Below, in pieces: positions 28,006-37,070 of a stretch of 64,000 nucleotides of DNA (position 1 is the first letter of the stretch; each line of letters starts with the position of its first letter). A program made the position numbers and the translations under genes. The notes under the pieces are model-generated. The model was given only the letters and a program-made list of their open reading frames with translations. It did not search any database and was not told where the DNA came from. The stretch comes from JBBDYG01 sp040901765 (lineage in GTDB: Bacteria > Planctomycetota > Planctomycetia > Pirellulales > Lacipirellulaceae). The stretch covers positions 124,001 through 188,000 of the forward strand of contig JBBDYG010000019.1 in assembly GCA_040901765.1 (NCBI GenBank). Direction: 5' to 3'.

Positions 28006-29034
28006 TCACGCCTCATCATCGGTTTCCTCAATGAGCCTTCGGACAATATCCTTCGCGCTGATTCCTTCCGCCTGGGCGGCGAAGGTGGTGATCAATCGAT
28101 GCGTCAGCACCGGCGCGGCCATTTCCTGAATGTCTTCAAGACGTGCCATGTAGCTGCCCAACAGCGCAGCGCGGGCGCGGGCGCCGAGGATCAGGCTTTG
28201 CACGGCGCGAGGGCCGGCGCCCCAACTCACCAACGGCTTGAGCCAATCGGGCGTCGTCTCGCCGTGGGGGCGGGTCTTCCGCACGAGCCGAGCAGCATAC
28301 GTATAGATATGGTCGGGCACCGGCACGCGCCGCACCAGATTCTGATGCGCGATAATCTCTTCCGCGTGCAGCAAGTGTTCCAACTCAGGAAAATCATCGC
28401 CCGTGGTCGTCCGCGCGATGGTGATTTCTTCCGCTTCGGAAGGATAATCCAGTTCGATCAAAAACATGAACCGATCGAGCTGCGCCTCGGGCAGAGGATA
28501 GGTGCCTTCTTGCTCGACGGGGTTCTGCGTGGCGAGCACCACGAACGGCGGTTCGAGTGTGAACGTCTTGCCAATCGCCGTGACGCGGCGCTCTTGCATC
28601 GCTTCGAGCATCGCGGCCTGCGTCTTCGGCGGGGCACGGTTGATTTCGTCGGCTAAGATAATGTTCGCAAAGACCGGACCGTGCATGAACTGAAATTCGC
28701 GCCGCCCCCCTGCCCCGTCTTGCAGGATATCGGTGCCAGTGATGTCCATCGGCATTAGGTCGGGCGTAAACTGAATTCGGCTGAACTTGAGCGACATCGT
28801 CTCGGCGAGTTTGCTCACGAGCAGCGTTTTCGCCAGCCCGGGCACGCCCATGAGTAGCGCATGGCCGCGGGCGAACAAGCAGATCGCAAGCTGCTCGATG
28901 ACTCCCTCCTGCCCCACAATCACCCGGCCAAGTTCCTGCCGCAGCCGGTGGTAAACGTCTCGCAAATCGTTAATTGCTTGCACGTCGTTATCGCTGAGAT
29001 GCATGTTGGTCTGCGGCGCAAGGACTTGGGACAT
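28006..29034 (-). CDS. moxR: MoxR-family AAA+ ATPase
   Basis: 342 aa. Walker A is GVPGLAKT (63-70), Walker B is ILADE (126-130) followed by INRAPPKTQAAMLEAMQERR, and the sensor region LATQNPVEQEGTYPLPEAQL is typical of MoxR/RavA ATPases. These AAA+ chaperone-like enzymes work with VWA and DUF58 proteins to mature or remodel envelope complexes. It is the first gene of a minus-strand operon that continues with DUF58, BatA, GATase-like and DUF4175-like genes. The start ATG (29034) faces the divergent Rieske gene across 311 bp. Every motif needed for ATP hydrolysis is present. Confidence 0.95.
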   Translation of the reverse strand: MSQVLAPQTNMHLSDNDVQAINDLRDVYHRLRQELGRVIVGQEGVIEQLAICLFARGHALLMGVPGLAKTLLVSKLAETMSLKFSRIQFTPDLMPMDITGTDILQDGAGGRREFQFMHGPVFANIILADEINRAPPKTQAAMLEAMQERRVTAIGKTFTLEPPFVVLATQNPVEQEGTYPLPEAQLDRFMFLIELDYPSEAEEITIARTTTGDDFPELEHLLHAEEIIAHQNLVRRVPVPDHIYTYAARLVRKTRPHGETTPDWLKPLVSWGAGPRAVQSLILGARARAALLGSYMARLEDIQEMAAPVLTHRLITTFAAQAEGISAKDIVRRLIEETDDEA

Positions 29035-29345
29035 AGAGGGATACTCGATGGGGGTGTGTAGAGGTTGACGATCGGCATGGCGAGAATGGGGAGGCTCTGC
29101 TGCGTTGCCGATCCATTCGTTCCGGAACCCGCATTATTGCCGGTGGAGCGTAGTTTTGCCAGCGTTTTTGCCAAGCGAGGCTCGTTGACCCACCCCTGCG
29201 CACGCTTAAATGGGCAAAAAAAACGAGTTGCTTCGTCTGATGCCAAATGTTCAATTGCGGCCGTGTATAGATTAAGCTATATCCGGCGCAGAGGGCGTTA
29301 CGCTTTCGAGCATTCATCCGGCGCGCGACACCAGGTGTTCTCCAA
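29035..29345. other. Divergent intergenic region between moxR and the Rieske oxygenase gene
   Basis: 311 bp without a supportable gene. It must contain the promoter of the MoxR-BatA operon (leftward) and that of the Rieske gene (rightward). It has an A-run (about 29216-29224) and TATAGATTAAGCTATATC near 29265-29282, an AT-rich near-palindrome that could be promoter or operator sequence. No consensus promoter could be assigned with confidence. Confidence 0.4.
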
Positions 29346-30572
29346 ATGTTCGTCCATTCCACCCATTTGCCACAACGATTCACGCCTGACCGTTATAGTT
29401 CGGCGGAGGTCTTCGACACCGAACGAGAACGATTATTCTCGCAGGGCTGGCATTGTATCGGCACCCTGGCCGACCTTCCGCGCGAGGGAGACTATTTTAC
29501 GATCAGCCTGCTCGATCATCCTCTCCTCTGCTGGCGAACGGGCGGCGAGGTACATACTTTTCTGAACGTCTGTTGTCATCGGTTTTGCCTGCTCACCGGC
29601 GAGCGCCAAGGCCAATTTACCAACCGGATACGCTGCCAGTACCACGGCTGGGAGTATGATTCGACCGGCCGACCGCGAAAGATTCCCGATGCGCCGTCGT
29701 TCCGGCCGCTCGTAAAGAATCAACTGAAGCTGCGCGAGTATCGAACGGAGACGGTTGGTCAACTCGTATTCGTTTCATTGGCAGAGGACGGACCAAGCCT
29801 TCGCGAATTTTTAGGCGACCACTTCCACCAACTATGCCAGGAATGGTTTGACGCCGACCGGAGACCAACCGGCACCTTCGACCACTGGATTGACTGCAAC
29901 TGGAAAGTTGCGATCGAAAATGTGCTGGAGTCTTATCACATAGCGACGGTACATCCTCGAACCTTGTGCAATTACCCCGACGCGGAATCTTGTCGGCACC
30001 GCTTCCACGAGGATGGCGATGAATGTGTGATGAGCTATCGACAATCGGCTATGCGGACTTTTCAAGAGTGGGCCATTTCACGTCTTGCGGGAGTTGAGCC
30101 GGCCTATTCTTGGCATCACCTGATTCGTTACCCCAATCTGGTCATTGCCAACAGTTGTTTGGTCAGTTACGTGCAGTGCGTGATTCCGACGGGAGCGGGT
30201 CGATCTTTGAACCTAATCCGCGCGTTCCATTTTCCGGGGCGCCGCAACTTTGTCACGCGACGGTTGGCCGATCTTCTGCTGCGGGTCGGCGGTCGGCACT
30301 TTGTGGGCCAAATCCTGCGGGAAGACGCCTCCATTTACCCGCAGGTGCAGGCCGGCGCCTCGGCCGCAGAGCTGCCCGGCGAAGGTCTGATTTCCGCACG
30401 CGAAGAGCGGATCTTTGCCTTCCAGGATTACGTGTTGAAGCATGCTTCTACCGAGCCATCGAAGTCGATCGCGATTACAAATGGTAGCCACACGCGTTCC
30501 GCGCTGGCAGGCAGCGAGGCGATACCGACGGCGGCTATTCACGCTTCCAACGCTTTCCAAATTCCTCGCTGA
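29346..30572 (+). CDS. Rieske-type ring-hydroxylating oxygenase, large-subunit-like
   Basis: 408 aa. The Rieske [2Fe-2S] ligands are Cys76-x-His78 and Cys97-x2-His100 (NVCCHRFCLL... RIRCQYHGWEYD). The mononuclear iron site motif is NVLESYHIATVHP with His198 and His203, preceded by the bridging-type Glu195. This is the Rieske non-heme iron oxygenase alpha-subunit layout, including the usual KNQLKLREYRTETVGQLVFV linker. Members hydroxylate aromatics or demethylate quaternary amines and need a separate reductase and often a ferredoxin; none is visible nearby. The last 38 bp overlap the convergent nitroreductase gene. Substrate unknown. Confidence 0.9.
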   Translation: MFVHSTHLPQRFTPDRYSSAEVFDTERERLFSQGWHCIGTLADLPREGDYFTISLLDHPLLCWRTGGEVHTFLNVCCHRFCLLTGERQGQFTNRIRCQYHGWEYDSTGRPRKIPDAPSFRPLVKNQLKLREYRTETVGQLVFVSLAEDGPSLREFLGDHFHQLCQEWFDADRRPTGTFDHWIDCNWKVAIENVLESYHIATVHPRTLCNYPDAESCRHRFHEDGDECVMSYRQSAMRTFQEWAISRLAGVEPAYSWHHLIRYPNLVIANSCLVSYVQCVIPTGAGRSLNLIRAFHFPGRRNFVTRRLADLLLRVGGRHFVGQILREDASIYPQVQAGASAAELPGEGLISAREERIFAFQDYVLKHASTEPSKSIAITNGSHTRSALAGSEAIPTAAIHASNAFQIPR

Positions 30573-31221
30573 ATGCGATTCGATCGAGCGCGAATCGGCC
30601 CGTGTAAGGCTTGTCAGACGCGCGACGTTTTCCGATCGCTAAGAGCGCCACCACTTCGGCTTCGTCGGGAATATTGAATTCGCGCTTCACTGCCGCGGCA
30701 TCGAAACCTTCCATCGGGGCCGTATCGAAGCCGAATGCCTCGGCGACGTACATCATCGTTGTGAACGCGATCATCGTGTGGCGATTAACCCACACGTCCA
30801 TTGGCAGCGTGTCGAGAAAATCGATCGCGCCCTGCTGGTACTTCTCGACGTTCTCAGGACGGCCCGCGCCGCGGGCGGCGCCTTCGCGGAACACCTCGTC
30901 CGCCCGATCGCGCCACTCTTGTTTCATGCCGACGAAGATCACCACCACCGGCGCCTCGCCGACTTTCGGTTGGCCAAAGGCCGCTTGCTGCAATCGTTGA
31001 CGATTTTCGACGTCTCGGACCACCACAAACCGCCACGGCTGCAAGTTATACCCCGATGGTCCCTGGGCGGCAAATTGCAGAATGGCTTGGAGGTACTCAT
31101 CCGGCACGGGGTCCGGCTCGAAATGCGACGTGGCTCGGCGGTCGAGCAACACTTGCAGGATCGGTTTCGGGGGCGAGCCATCCCGTTGTGTGCGGGGATA
31201 GGTTTTCGGTTGGTCTTGCAT
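30535..31221 (-). CDS. Nitroreductase-family FMN oxidoreductase
   Basis: 228 aa. VLLDRRATSHFEPDPVPDEY (about 24-43) and QFAAQGPSGYNLQPWRFVVV (about 48-67) are the FMN-binding N-terminal blocks of the nitroreductase superfamily; GFDTAPMEGFDAAAVKREFN and EVVALLAIGKR (about 181-206) are the C-terminal ones. Cytoplasmic homodimeric FMN enzyme using NAD(P)H; the natural substrate cannot be deduced. It converges on the Rieske gene and overlaps its 3' end by 38 bp. The 92 bp upstream carry no obvious promoter, and a CGCTAAGCCGC repeat lies at 31313. Confidence 0.92.
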   Translation of the reverse strand: MQDQPKTYPRTQRDGSPPKPILQVLLDRRATSHFEPDPVPDEYLQAILQFAAQGPSGYNLQPWRFVVVRDVENRQRLQQAAFGQPKVGEAPVVVIFVGMKQEWRDRADEVFREGAARGAGRPENVEKYQQGAIDFLDTLPMDVWVNRHTMIAFTTMMYVAEAFGFDTAPMEGFDAAAVKREFNIPDEAEVVALLAIGKRRASDKPYTGRFALDRIAFSEEFGKRWKRE

Positions 31222-31312
31222 GATAGATTCCTCCCGTGGAGTGCGATTTGCGTGAGGCGACCCGGGGAACGGACTTTAGCATACGTCGTGCCGTTAAGTG
31301 GATAGAGGGGGA

Positions 31313-31330
31313 CGCTAAGCCGCGAGCGGC
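31313..31330 (+). repeat. CGCTAAGCCGCGAGCGGC palindromic repeat, copy 3
   Basis: 18 of 19 positions of the repeat at 17192, with AA changed to GA in the loop. It lies in the divergent region between the nitroreductase gene and the sugar-dehydrogenase gene (31222-31463), which holds no other feature. Confidence 0.75.
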
Positions 31331-31463
31331 ATTGCATGGCTTTTTCTGACGTTGCCGGGGGTTCACCATTTCGCTAAAGTCCATACCCGCACCGCGTTAC
31401 GGCGTGCCCTCGCGATCCACGCCTCTGTATCGCATCCCCACCTCTCGACGACCGAGAAACAAC

Positions 31464-33875
31464 ATGCACATACGCCACCGCTATTGGGCGTTCGGTCTTG
31501 CGACGTTGGTAGGCTGCGCGCTTCTCTATTCCGGTACTTCATCAACCCCGCCCGAATTGGTGACCGTGGCGGCACCAGTCAAAGCCGCCGTGGCCGTATC
31601 GCCGACCCCGCTGGCCGGGCGGACGAAGATGCCCCTGCGCGGCGGCCACTGGGTTCCGTACGTCTGCGAGCCTGCGTTTTCTGGCCACACGTTTTTCGAC
31701 CCGTTGTACGTGGTCCCGTTGCCAGACGGTTCGGGCCGGATGATGGTCGTCGAACGCCGCGGCACCATCCAGATGCTCTACCAGCATACGGAGGGCTGCA
31801 CGAAGGATGTCTTTCTTGACATTACATCGCAGATCGAGCAGATGCTCAATGAAGCGGAGCAGGGGCTGCTGGGACTGGCGTTTCATCCGCAGTATACCGA
31901 TGAGATGTCGCCCCATCGCGGTGAATTCTTTGTCTACTACACCGCTCGGACTCCCAATGGTTCGACCAATCGGTTGTCGCGGTTCTTTGCGCTCGACGAA
32001 CGCATCGACGGCGTGAAGGACGGATCGGAGGTTGTGTTAATCGACCAGCCGGATGGCCACCAGGCGCACAATGCGGGCAGTTTGCTATTTGGGGCCGATG
32101 GTTTCCTCTATCTGGCATTGGGGGACGACGCCAAAACCGATCCAAATCCACATGCGCAATCGATCACCAACGATTTGTTTTCGGGAGTCCTGCGAATCGA
32201 CGTCGATTGCCAGGGCGGCGCCGTCAGCCATCCGCCCAAGCGTCAGCCGACGACGGGAAAAACCGGGGGCTATTTCATACCCAGCGATAACCCCTTCGTG
32301 GGACACCCCAACGCGCTGGAAGAGTTCTTCGTCATTGGACTTCGCAATCCGTGGCGGATGTCGTTTGATCGCGAGACGCAGTTGCTGTACGTCACCGACC
32401 CCGGCGAACAACGCCGAGAAGAAATCAACGTGGTGCAAGCGGGCAGCAACTGTCAGTGGACCTACGCGGAGGGAACGATCGATCGGCGGGAATTCGAGCC
32501 CGCAGCACCACTGCGGCCAGTGCCTTACCTAGGCGTCGAAACGCCGCCACTGTTTGAATATTCTCGCGACGCAGCGCATCGCTGTGTAATTGGCGGGCAC
32601 GTGTACCGCGGCAAGCAGTTTCCCGAGTTGATCGGCAAATACGTGTACGCCGACCAGAGTGGCCGCATCTATGCGCTGGAGCTGACCGACGGCGGCCGGC
32701 GCGCGACTGCGCAGAAACTAATCGCCGTGCTGCCGCATCCGGGGATCGGCATTTCATCCTTGGGCGAAGATGCCACGGGCGAGCTTTACTTTTGCACGAT
32801 TGGCGACTTGGCTACCGAAACGGGCCAGGTTTACCAACTCCGCCGCACCGAGACCGAGGAATGGACTCAGGTGCCCGCAACCTTGGCCGCCACGGGAGTA
32901 TTCGACGACTGGCAGACGCTCGAGCCGGCCGACGGGCTGATACCTTACGACGTCACGTTGGCATTCTGGTCAGATGGCGCGGATAAGCAGCGGTGGATAT
33001 CGGCGCCCCACCTCAAGCAAGTGCGATTGGCACAACAATCAAGCTTTCAGTTTGCGCCGGGAACGGTATTCGTCAAACACTTCGACCTCGCGACCAATCG
33101 GCAGCGGCCAGAAGATCGGCGGCGCATTGAGACGCGGGTGCTCGTTTGCGATGACCAGGGCGGCACCTACGGCGCCACTTATCGCTGGTCCGCCGATGGC
33201 CAAAAGACGCAAATCGTCGAACTCAGCGAAACGGAAGAGATTGAAATCACCCAGGCCGATGGCACTCATCACAAGCAGACTTGGTACTACCCGGGCCGCT
33301 TCGCCTGCGTGTTGTGCCACAACGAGGCCTCGGGACACGTGCTCGGGTTCAATTTGAAGCAACTTCGTCGGGGCGTGAAGTGTCCCGACGGAACCACGGA
33401 GCCGCAGTTGGCTCGTCTGGTGCGCGAATCGGTGGTGGCGAGCGAGGTGCTCGCGGTGAGCGAGTCGTCGATGCCGCGATTGACGCCGCTCGATGACCAG
33501 TCGGCTTCGCTTGACGTGCGCGCTCGATCTTATCTCGATGTAAACTGTTCGGTCTGCCACAACCCCAACACGCGATTCGCGGGGTTCGATGCGAGATTGG
33601 AACGCGATCCCAACGAACAAGGACTCATCAACGGCGCCGCCTATCATCACGGTTCGTTGGGGCCACACCAACGGATCGTCAAGCCGGGCGACGTGCCGCT
33701 TTCGGTGCTCCATTTGCGCATGTCCAGCGCCGACCCCGTGCTGCGAATGCCCCCGGTCGGAAGCACCGTGGTCGATCGTCAGGCGGAACAGTTGATTCGC
33801 CAATGGATCGAATCGCTGCCCCAACCCGTGCCCGAAGTGGCGGAAGTCTCGAACGAAAACAACACCAAGTTGTAA
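31464..33875 (+). CDS. Exported glucose/sorbosone dehydrogenase-like propeller fused to a cytochrome c domain
   Basis: 803 aa from ATG 31464; the frame opens 60 bp earlier but that segment is not signal-like. N-terminal membrane anchor (YWAFGLATLVGCALLYSG). Residues about 60-470 match the PQQ-dependent soluble sugar dehydrogenase family: FFDPLYVVPLPDGSGRMMVV, NEAEQGLLGLAFHPQYTDEM, NAGSLLFGADGFLYLALGDD, FFVIGLRNPWRMSFDRETQL and REEINVVQAGSNCQWTYAEG. The C-terminal half carries two c-type heme motifs, Cys615-Val-Leu-Cys618-His619 and Cys695-Ser-Val-Cys698-His699. It is predicted to oxidise an aldose outside the cytoplasm and pass electrons to its own hemes, with PQQ or another cofactor. Confidence 0.88.
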   Translation: MHIRHRYWAFGLATLVGCALLYSGTSSTPPELVTVAAPVKAAVAVSPTPLAGRTKMPLRGGHWVPYVCEPAFSGHTFFDPLYVVPLPDGSGRMMVVERRGTIQMLYQHTEGCTKDVFLDITSQIEQMLNEAEQGLLGLAFHPQYTDEMSPHRGEFFVYYTARTPNGSTNRLSRFFALDERIDGVKDGSEVVLIDQPDGHQAHNAGSLLFGADGFLYLALGDDAKTDPNPHAQSITNDLFSGVLRIDVDCQGGAVSHPPKRQPTTGKTGGYFIPSDNPFVGHPNALEEFFVIGLRNPWRMSFDRETQLLYVTDPGEQRREEINVVQAGSNCQWTYAEGTIDRREFEPAAPLRPVPYLGVETPPLFEYSRDAAHRCVIGGHVYRGKQFPELIGKYVYADQSGRIYALELTDGGRRATAQKLIAVLPHPGIGISSLGEDATGELYFCTIGDLATETGQVYQLRRTETEEWTQVPATLAATGVFDDWQTLEPADGLIPYDVTLAFWSDGADKQRWISAPHLKQVRLAQQSSFQFAPGTVFVKHFDLATNRQRPEDRRRIETRVLVCDDQGGTYGATYRWSADGQKTQIVELSETEEIEITQADGTHHKQTWYYPGRFACVLCHNEASGHVLGFNLKQLRRGVKCPDGTTEPQLARLVRESVVASEVLAVSESSMPRLTPLDDQSASLDVRARSYLDVNCSVCHNPNTRFAGFDARLERDPNEQGLINGAAYHHGSLGPHQRIVKPGDVPLSVLHLRMSSADPVLRMPPVGSTVVDRQAEQLIRQWIESLPQPVPEVAEVSNENNTKL

Positions 33876-33926
33876 ACCGCGAAGTTGCAGAAAAACGGGG
33901 AGCCACGGATCAAACGCGAATTGAAG

Positions 33927-34045
33927 GAAGAGGAACCGCTAATTGACGCTAATGATCGCTAATAGGAAAGCTATCAGCCGTCAGCTATTGGCTGGCGGCC
34001 AGAGATTTCATCTTCTTCATTAGCGTCCATTAGCGGTTTCTCTTC
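33927..34045. mobile_element. Mini inverted-repeat element with GxxExxY-type ends
   Basis: The left end GAAGAGGAACCGCTAATTGA (33927-33946, continuing CGCTAATGATCGCTAATAGG) and the right end, read on the other strand from 34045, GAAGAGAAACCGCTAATGGA (continuing CGCTAATG), are inverted repeats of the same CGCTAATGGA motif that bounds the GxxExxY element. Only about 52 bp lie between (33967-34018), holding a GCTATCAGCCGTCAGCTATT hairpin fragment and no ORF. The right end stops 3 bp before ATG 34049, so this element supplies the leader of the next gene. Confidence 0.75.
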
Positions 34046-34048
34046 ATT

Positions 34049-35812
34049 ATGTTCCGGCGGTCAATTCAACGCATGAATTCCTCTTCACCACCTCCGGTTC
34101 CGCGTCGCACGGACTGGGTTCCGCTCCAGTGCTCCATCTTGCTGCTGCTGGCCGCGGTGTCGATCTATAACTTCGTGCGACGCGATGCGACCGCGTTTGA
34201 GTTCCCCGCCATCGACATGGGATGCTTTTTCGAGCGGCAGCAGGATGCCTCTTTTCTTCCCCACGATTACTTTACGAACTCCCTGTCGCAGCCGAATCCT
34301 CGGTTTGTGTTTGGATTCTTCGTGGTCGGCCTAGCCAAACTGCTCGGAACCGATTGGTACGGGGCCTATTTCGCGTTGCGAAGCATGCTCACAGTCGCGA
34401 TGCCGATGCTCTGGTACCTAGCACTGTGGGGCATGATCCGGAACCGGCTCACGCGCGAGCGCGCCGAGCTAGTGGTGCGCCTCGCGCTGGGCGCCGCGAT
34501 CCTGCTGGTGATGCGGCGGGACGTGAATGGCTGGTTTTCGATCGCCTGGTGGCCGCCATTCTTTATCTACGTGGCGGCGCATCCACTGGCAATGGCCGTC
34601 GGGCTGCTGGCAATAATACTTCGCACCAGCTATCAACCCTGGGCTTACCGCTTGAGCTTCGTCGCATGGTTTTGTGCTTCGCTACTCCATCCGTCGATTG
34701 GACTTTGTCTGCTGGTCTTTTATTGGCTGTGGGCGTTTCAGTGGAACCGCTGGAGAGAGCTTCTGATGGACGTAGCCTGCGGCGCGGTACTTCCATTCGG
34801 ACTGCTATTGATCTTGTTCCGGGCACCAGCGCGGCTGCCCGCGGCAGAGTTTATCGACTACTACGTCCACGTTGCCCATCCCTTTCATTATCAGGTTGCG
34901 CAGTTCCCATCGCTAACCAGTTTTCCTTGGTGGATCAGCTTCGGACTGATTCTCGCTCTACTGATGTTAGGCGCATCAATTGCTGGAAAGCTTGGCGATC
35001 GACGGCTTATGCGTGTGGCAGTTGCGTTTGCGCTCGCCTACGCCTGGTGCGTGGCGGTGCAATACTTAGCTACTGAAGTCTGGCTAAGTAAGGCAATTGT
35101 GATTCTCGGACCGGCCCGCTTTTCGTGCCTCGGTTTTTACATGCTGGCGCTCGTCGGAGCGAGCCTTCTTGGTAATTTTTGGCCCGACCGCTTTGTAGCA
35201 GTTGCCCCTTGGGAGCGGTTCGCGGACCGCATCGGGTGGTTACGGCCGATTCATGTCGCGGCCGTCGGCACCGTCGCCGTGATAGCGATGCATGTTCTCC
35301 TTCGCGACGACTTGCAGGGCGAAATTCGCAGCCGCCATGCTGGTTTCTACGACTGGCTCGAGCGCTCGACCGATCCGGACGACGTGTTCCTGCCGCCGTT
35401 CGACACGCCGCTGCTGCGGGAGCTGCCGATCATCGGTCGCCGAGCCGTATATGCGTCGCAAGCATTTCCCTTTCGGGAGGACGCGCTGCGGGAACACATC
35501 CGCCGTTTGACTGTGGGATACGGCGAAGTGGAGCAGGTCGATCAAGTCGAAGGAAACGATCGTTTGCTGCGGCGGCTAGCCTATTTCCGACGGTTAGGCC
35601 CCGCCCACGTGCTGCGGGCCGCTGAAGAATTCCGGCTCGACTACGCCGTGGTCGAAGCATCATATCGCGGACCTTTTGAGGGCCATGCTCCGTGTTACGC
35701 CGACGCTAGCGTGGCGGTGTATGCGATTGAGTCGTTGCGAAACCCGCCCTATGCGACGCCGCGAGAGCCGTCGATCGCCGAAGAGCCAGCACGATCCGCC
35801 TTGCATAAGTAG
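34049..35812 (+). CDS. Polytopic membrane protein, GT-C-like
   Basis: 587 aa; family not firmly recognised. About ten TM segments lie between residues 25 and 420, for example LQCSILLLLAAVSIYNFV, VFGFFVVGLAKLLGT, MPMLWYLALWGMI, HPSIGLCLLVFYWLWAF, MLGASIAGKLG and VAAVGTVAVIAMHVLL. They are followed by a soluble extracytoplasmic domain (about 425-575) with DPDDVFLPPFDTPLLRELPI. The topology resembles GT-C glycosyltransferases and polymerases that use lipid-linked sugars: many TM helices, a first large loop with acidic residues, and a C-terminal soluble domain. It heads a cluster with sugar-epimerase, GtrA and GT2 genes. ATG 34073 is an alternative start. Confidence 0.72.
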   Translation: MFRRSIQRMNSSSPPPVPRRTDWVPLQCSILLLLAAVSIYNFVRRDATAFEFPAIDMGCFFERQQDASFLPHDYFTNSLSQPNPRFVFGFFVVGLAKLLGTDWYGAYFALRSMLTVAMPMLWYLALWGMIRNRLTRERAELVVRLALGAAILLVMRRDVNGWFSIAWWPPFFIYVAAHPLAMAVGLLAIILRTSYQPWAYRLSFVAWFCASLLHPSIGLCLLVFYWLWAFQWNRWRELLMDVACGAVLPFGLLLILFRAPARLPAAEFIDYYVHVAHPFHYQVAQFPSLTSFPWWISFGLILALLMLGASIAGKLGDRRLMRVAVAFALAYAWCVAVQYLATEVWLSKAIVILGPARFSCLGFYMLALVGASLLGNFWPDRFVAVAPWERFADRIGWLRPIHVAAVGTVAVIAMHVLLRDDLQGEIRSRHAGFYDWLERSTDPDDVFLPPFDTPLLRELPIIGRRAVYASQAFPFREDALREHIRRLTVGYGEVEQVDQVEGNDRLLRRLAYFRRLGPAHVLRAAEEFRLDYAVVEASYRGPFEGHAPCYADASVAVYAIESLRNPPYATPREPSIAEEPARSALHK

Positions 35813-35883
35813 GCTCTGGGCGGTAAATACCGTCGCCCGCGTTGTACATTCCATGCCCGATCAAAACGCCGTTTGAAACCAGA

Positions 35884-37065
35884 ATGGTCCCACCAATCGC
35901 CACGAACGAATACTCGCCAATCGGCAGGGCGGATGCGCTTTCCGGCCAGCCATCGCTGCGAGTGGTGAGCGGTTCGACTACGGGCTGGCGGCAGTCGCTC
36001 TGGCGGCGCCCCCTGTTCCACTATGTCTTTCGCTATCGCTACCTCGCCTGTTTCACGCTTATCGGCCTGTTGTCGATCTTGCTGGAACTCGGAGTGCTGT
36101 ATGCACTTCCCAATTCGTGGCCTTTCTCGGGCCAAGTGGTACTCGCCTTTATCGTCGGAATGGCGCTCAGTCTCGTGCTGAACGTGAAGGCAAACTTCCA
36201 CGTTCCGCGCCAATACCTGCTGCGCACGTCGGCTTGGTTTGTGACGATTTCGGTCGCATCGTTCATTCTCAACAGTGGCGTCGTAAATTTCCTGCACGCA
36301 ACGACCGACTTGGCCTACAGTTCATTACGACTGGGAACCTCGGGCCTGCTGTTCGCGCTGGCCTACACCATGCACCGCACGTTCACATTCGACCAATCGC
36401 GCAACTTCGGCATCGCGGTTTATGCTTCAGAGAACGAAGACGTAGCCAAGGTGTTCGAGACGATTGGCCATCATTGCGATCATGTTCACGTCGATTTGGT
36501 GGATGAGACGATTCTGCCTACCGCGGCGCGAGTCCGGCTCGACCGCATCGAAGAAGTGCGGCAACTGTGGTCGGGTTACCCGGTCTGCCTGCACGTGATG
36601 TCGCGACATCCGCGGCAGTGGTGCGAGCGGACGTGGAACCAGGTCGACTGGTACTTGCTGCCGTGCGACGCCGACGACGACCTCATGGAACTCATCTTCG
36701 AGTGCCGGTTCCGCGAGAAAAAAGTCGGTGTTGTCTGGCACGGCGATGCGCCGTTGGGCGACCTGCTGGCGTACTTGCCGCACGTCGATTTTGTGATGGT
36801 GCTGGGTATCGCGCAGCCGGGCAAGTCGGGACAGACGCTCAGCGAGCGAGGGCTGGCAGTGGCCCAAACGCTGGAACGCATGCGGCCGTTGTATCACTAC
36901 GACTTGATGTTCGACGGCGGCGTAAAAGCGACCAACGTCTCGCAAATCCCAGGTCGCTACATCGTCTCCGCGTCGGCCGTGCTGAATGCGGCCCGCCCCT
37001 CGGCGGCGGCCCACTCGCTGCGCATTACGCGCTATCGCCCCGTGCGTCGCTCCGAAGTGGCTTAA
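35884..37065 (+). CDS. GtrA flippase-like domain fused to a ribulose-phosphate 3-epimerase-like domain
   Basis: 393 aa from ATG 35884 (an upstream TTG at 35842 is less likely). After about 45 residues comes a GtrA-family domain with four TM helices at about 50-160 (YLACFTLIGLLSILLELGVL, VVLAFIVGMALSLVLNVKAN, AWFVTISVASFILNSGVVNF, GTSGLLFALAYTMHRTFTF). The basic RTFTF motif closes it. The C-terminal 215 residues follow the (beta/alpha)8 pattern of ribulose-phosphate 3-epimerase with all its metal/catalytic positions: His202 and Asp204 (HVHVD), His237 (CLHVM) and Asp344 (MFDGGV), plus VMVLGIAQPGKSGQ in place of the usual phosphate-binding VNPGFGGQ. So a membrane carrier-lipid flippase is joined to a pentose-phosphate epimerase. 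An AraD-like epimerase follows at 37205. Confidence 0.85.
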   Translation: MVPPIATNEYSPIGRADALSGQPSLRVVSGSTTGWRQSLWRRPLFHYVFRYRYLACFTLIGLLSILLELGVLYALPNSWPFSGQVVLAFIVGMALSLVLNVKANFHVPRQYLLRTSAWFVTISVASFILNSGVVNFLHATTDLAYSSLRLGTSGLLFALAYTMHRTFTFDQSRNFGIAVYASENEDVAKVFETIGHHCDHVHVDLVDETILPTAARVRLDRIEEVRQLWSGYPVCLHVMSRHPRQWCERTWNQVDWYLLPCDADDDLMELIFECRFREKKVGVVWHGDAPLGDLLAYLPHVDFVMVLGIAQPGKSGQTLSERGLAVAQTLERMRPLYHYDLMFDGGVKATNVSQIPGRYIVSASAVLNAARPSAAAHSLRITRYRPVRRSEVA

Positions 37066-37070
37066 CGAAT

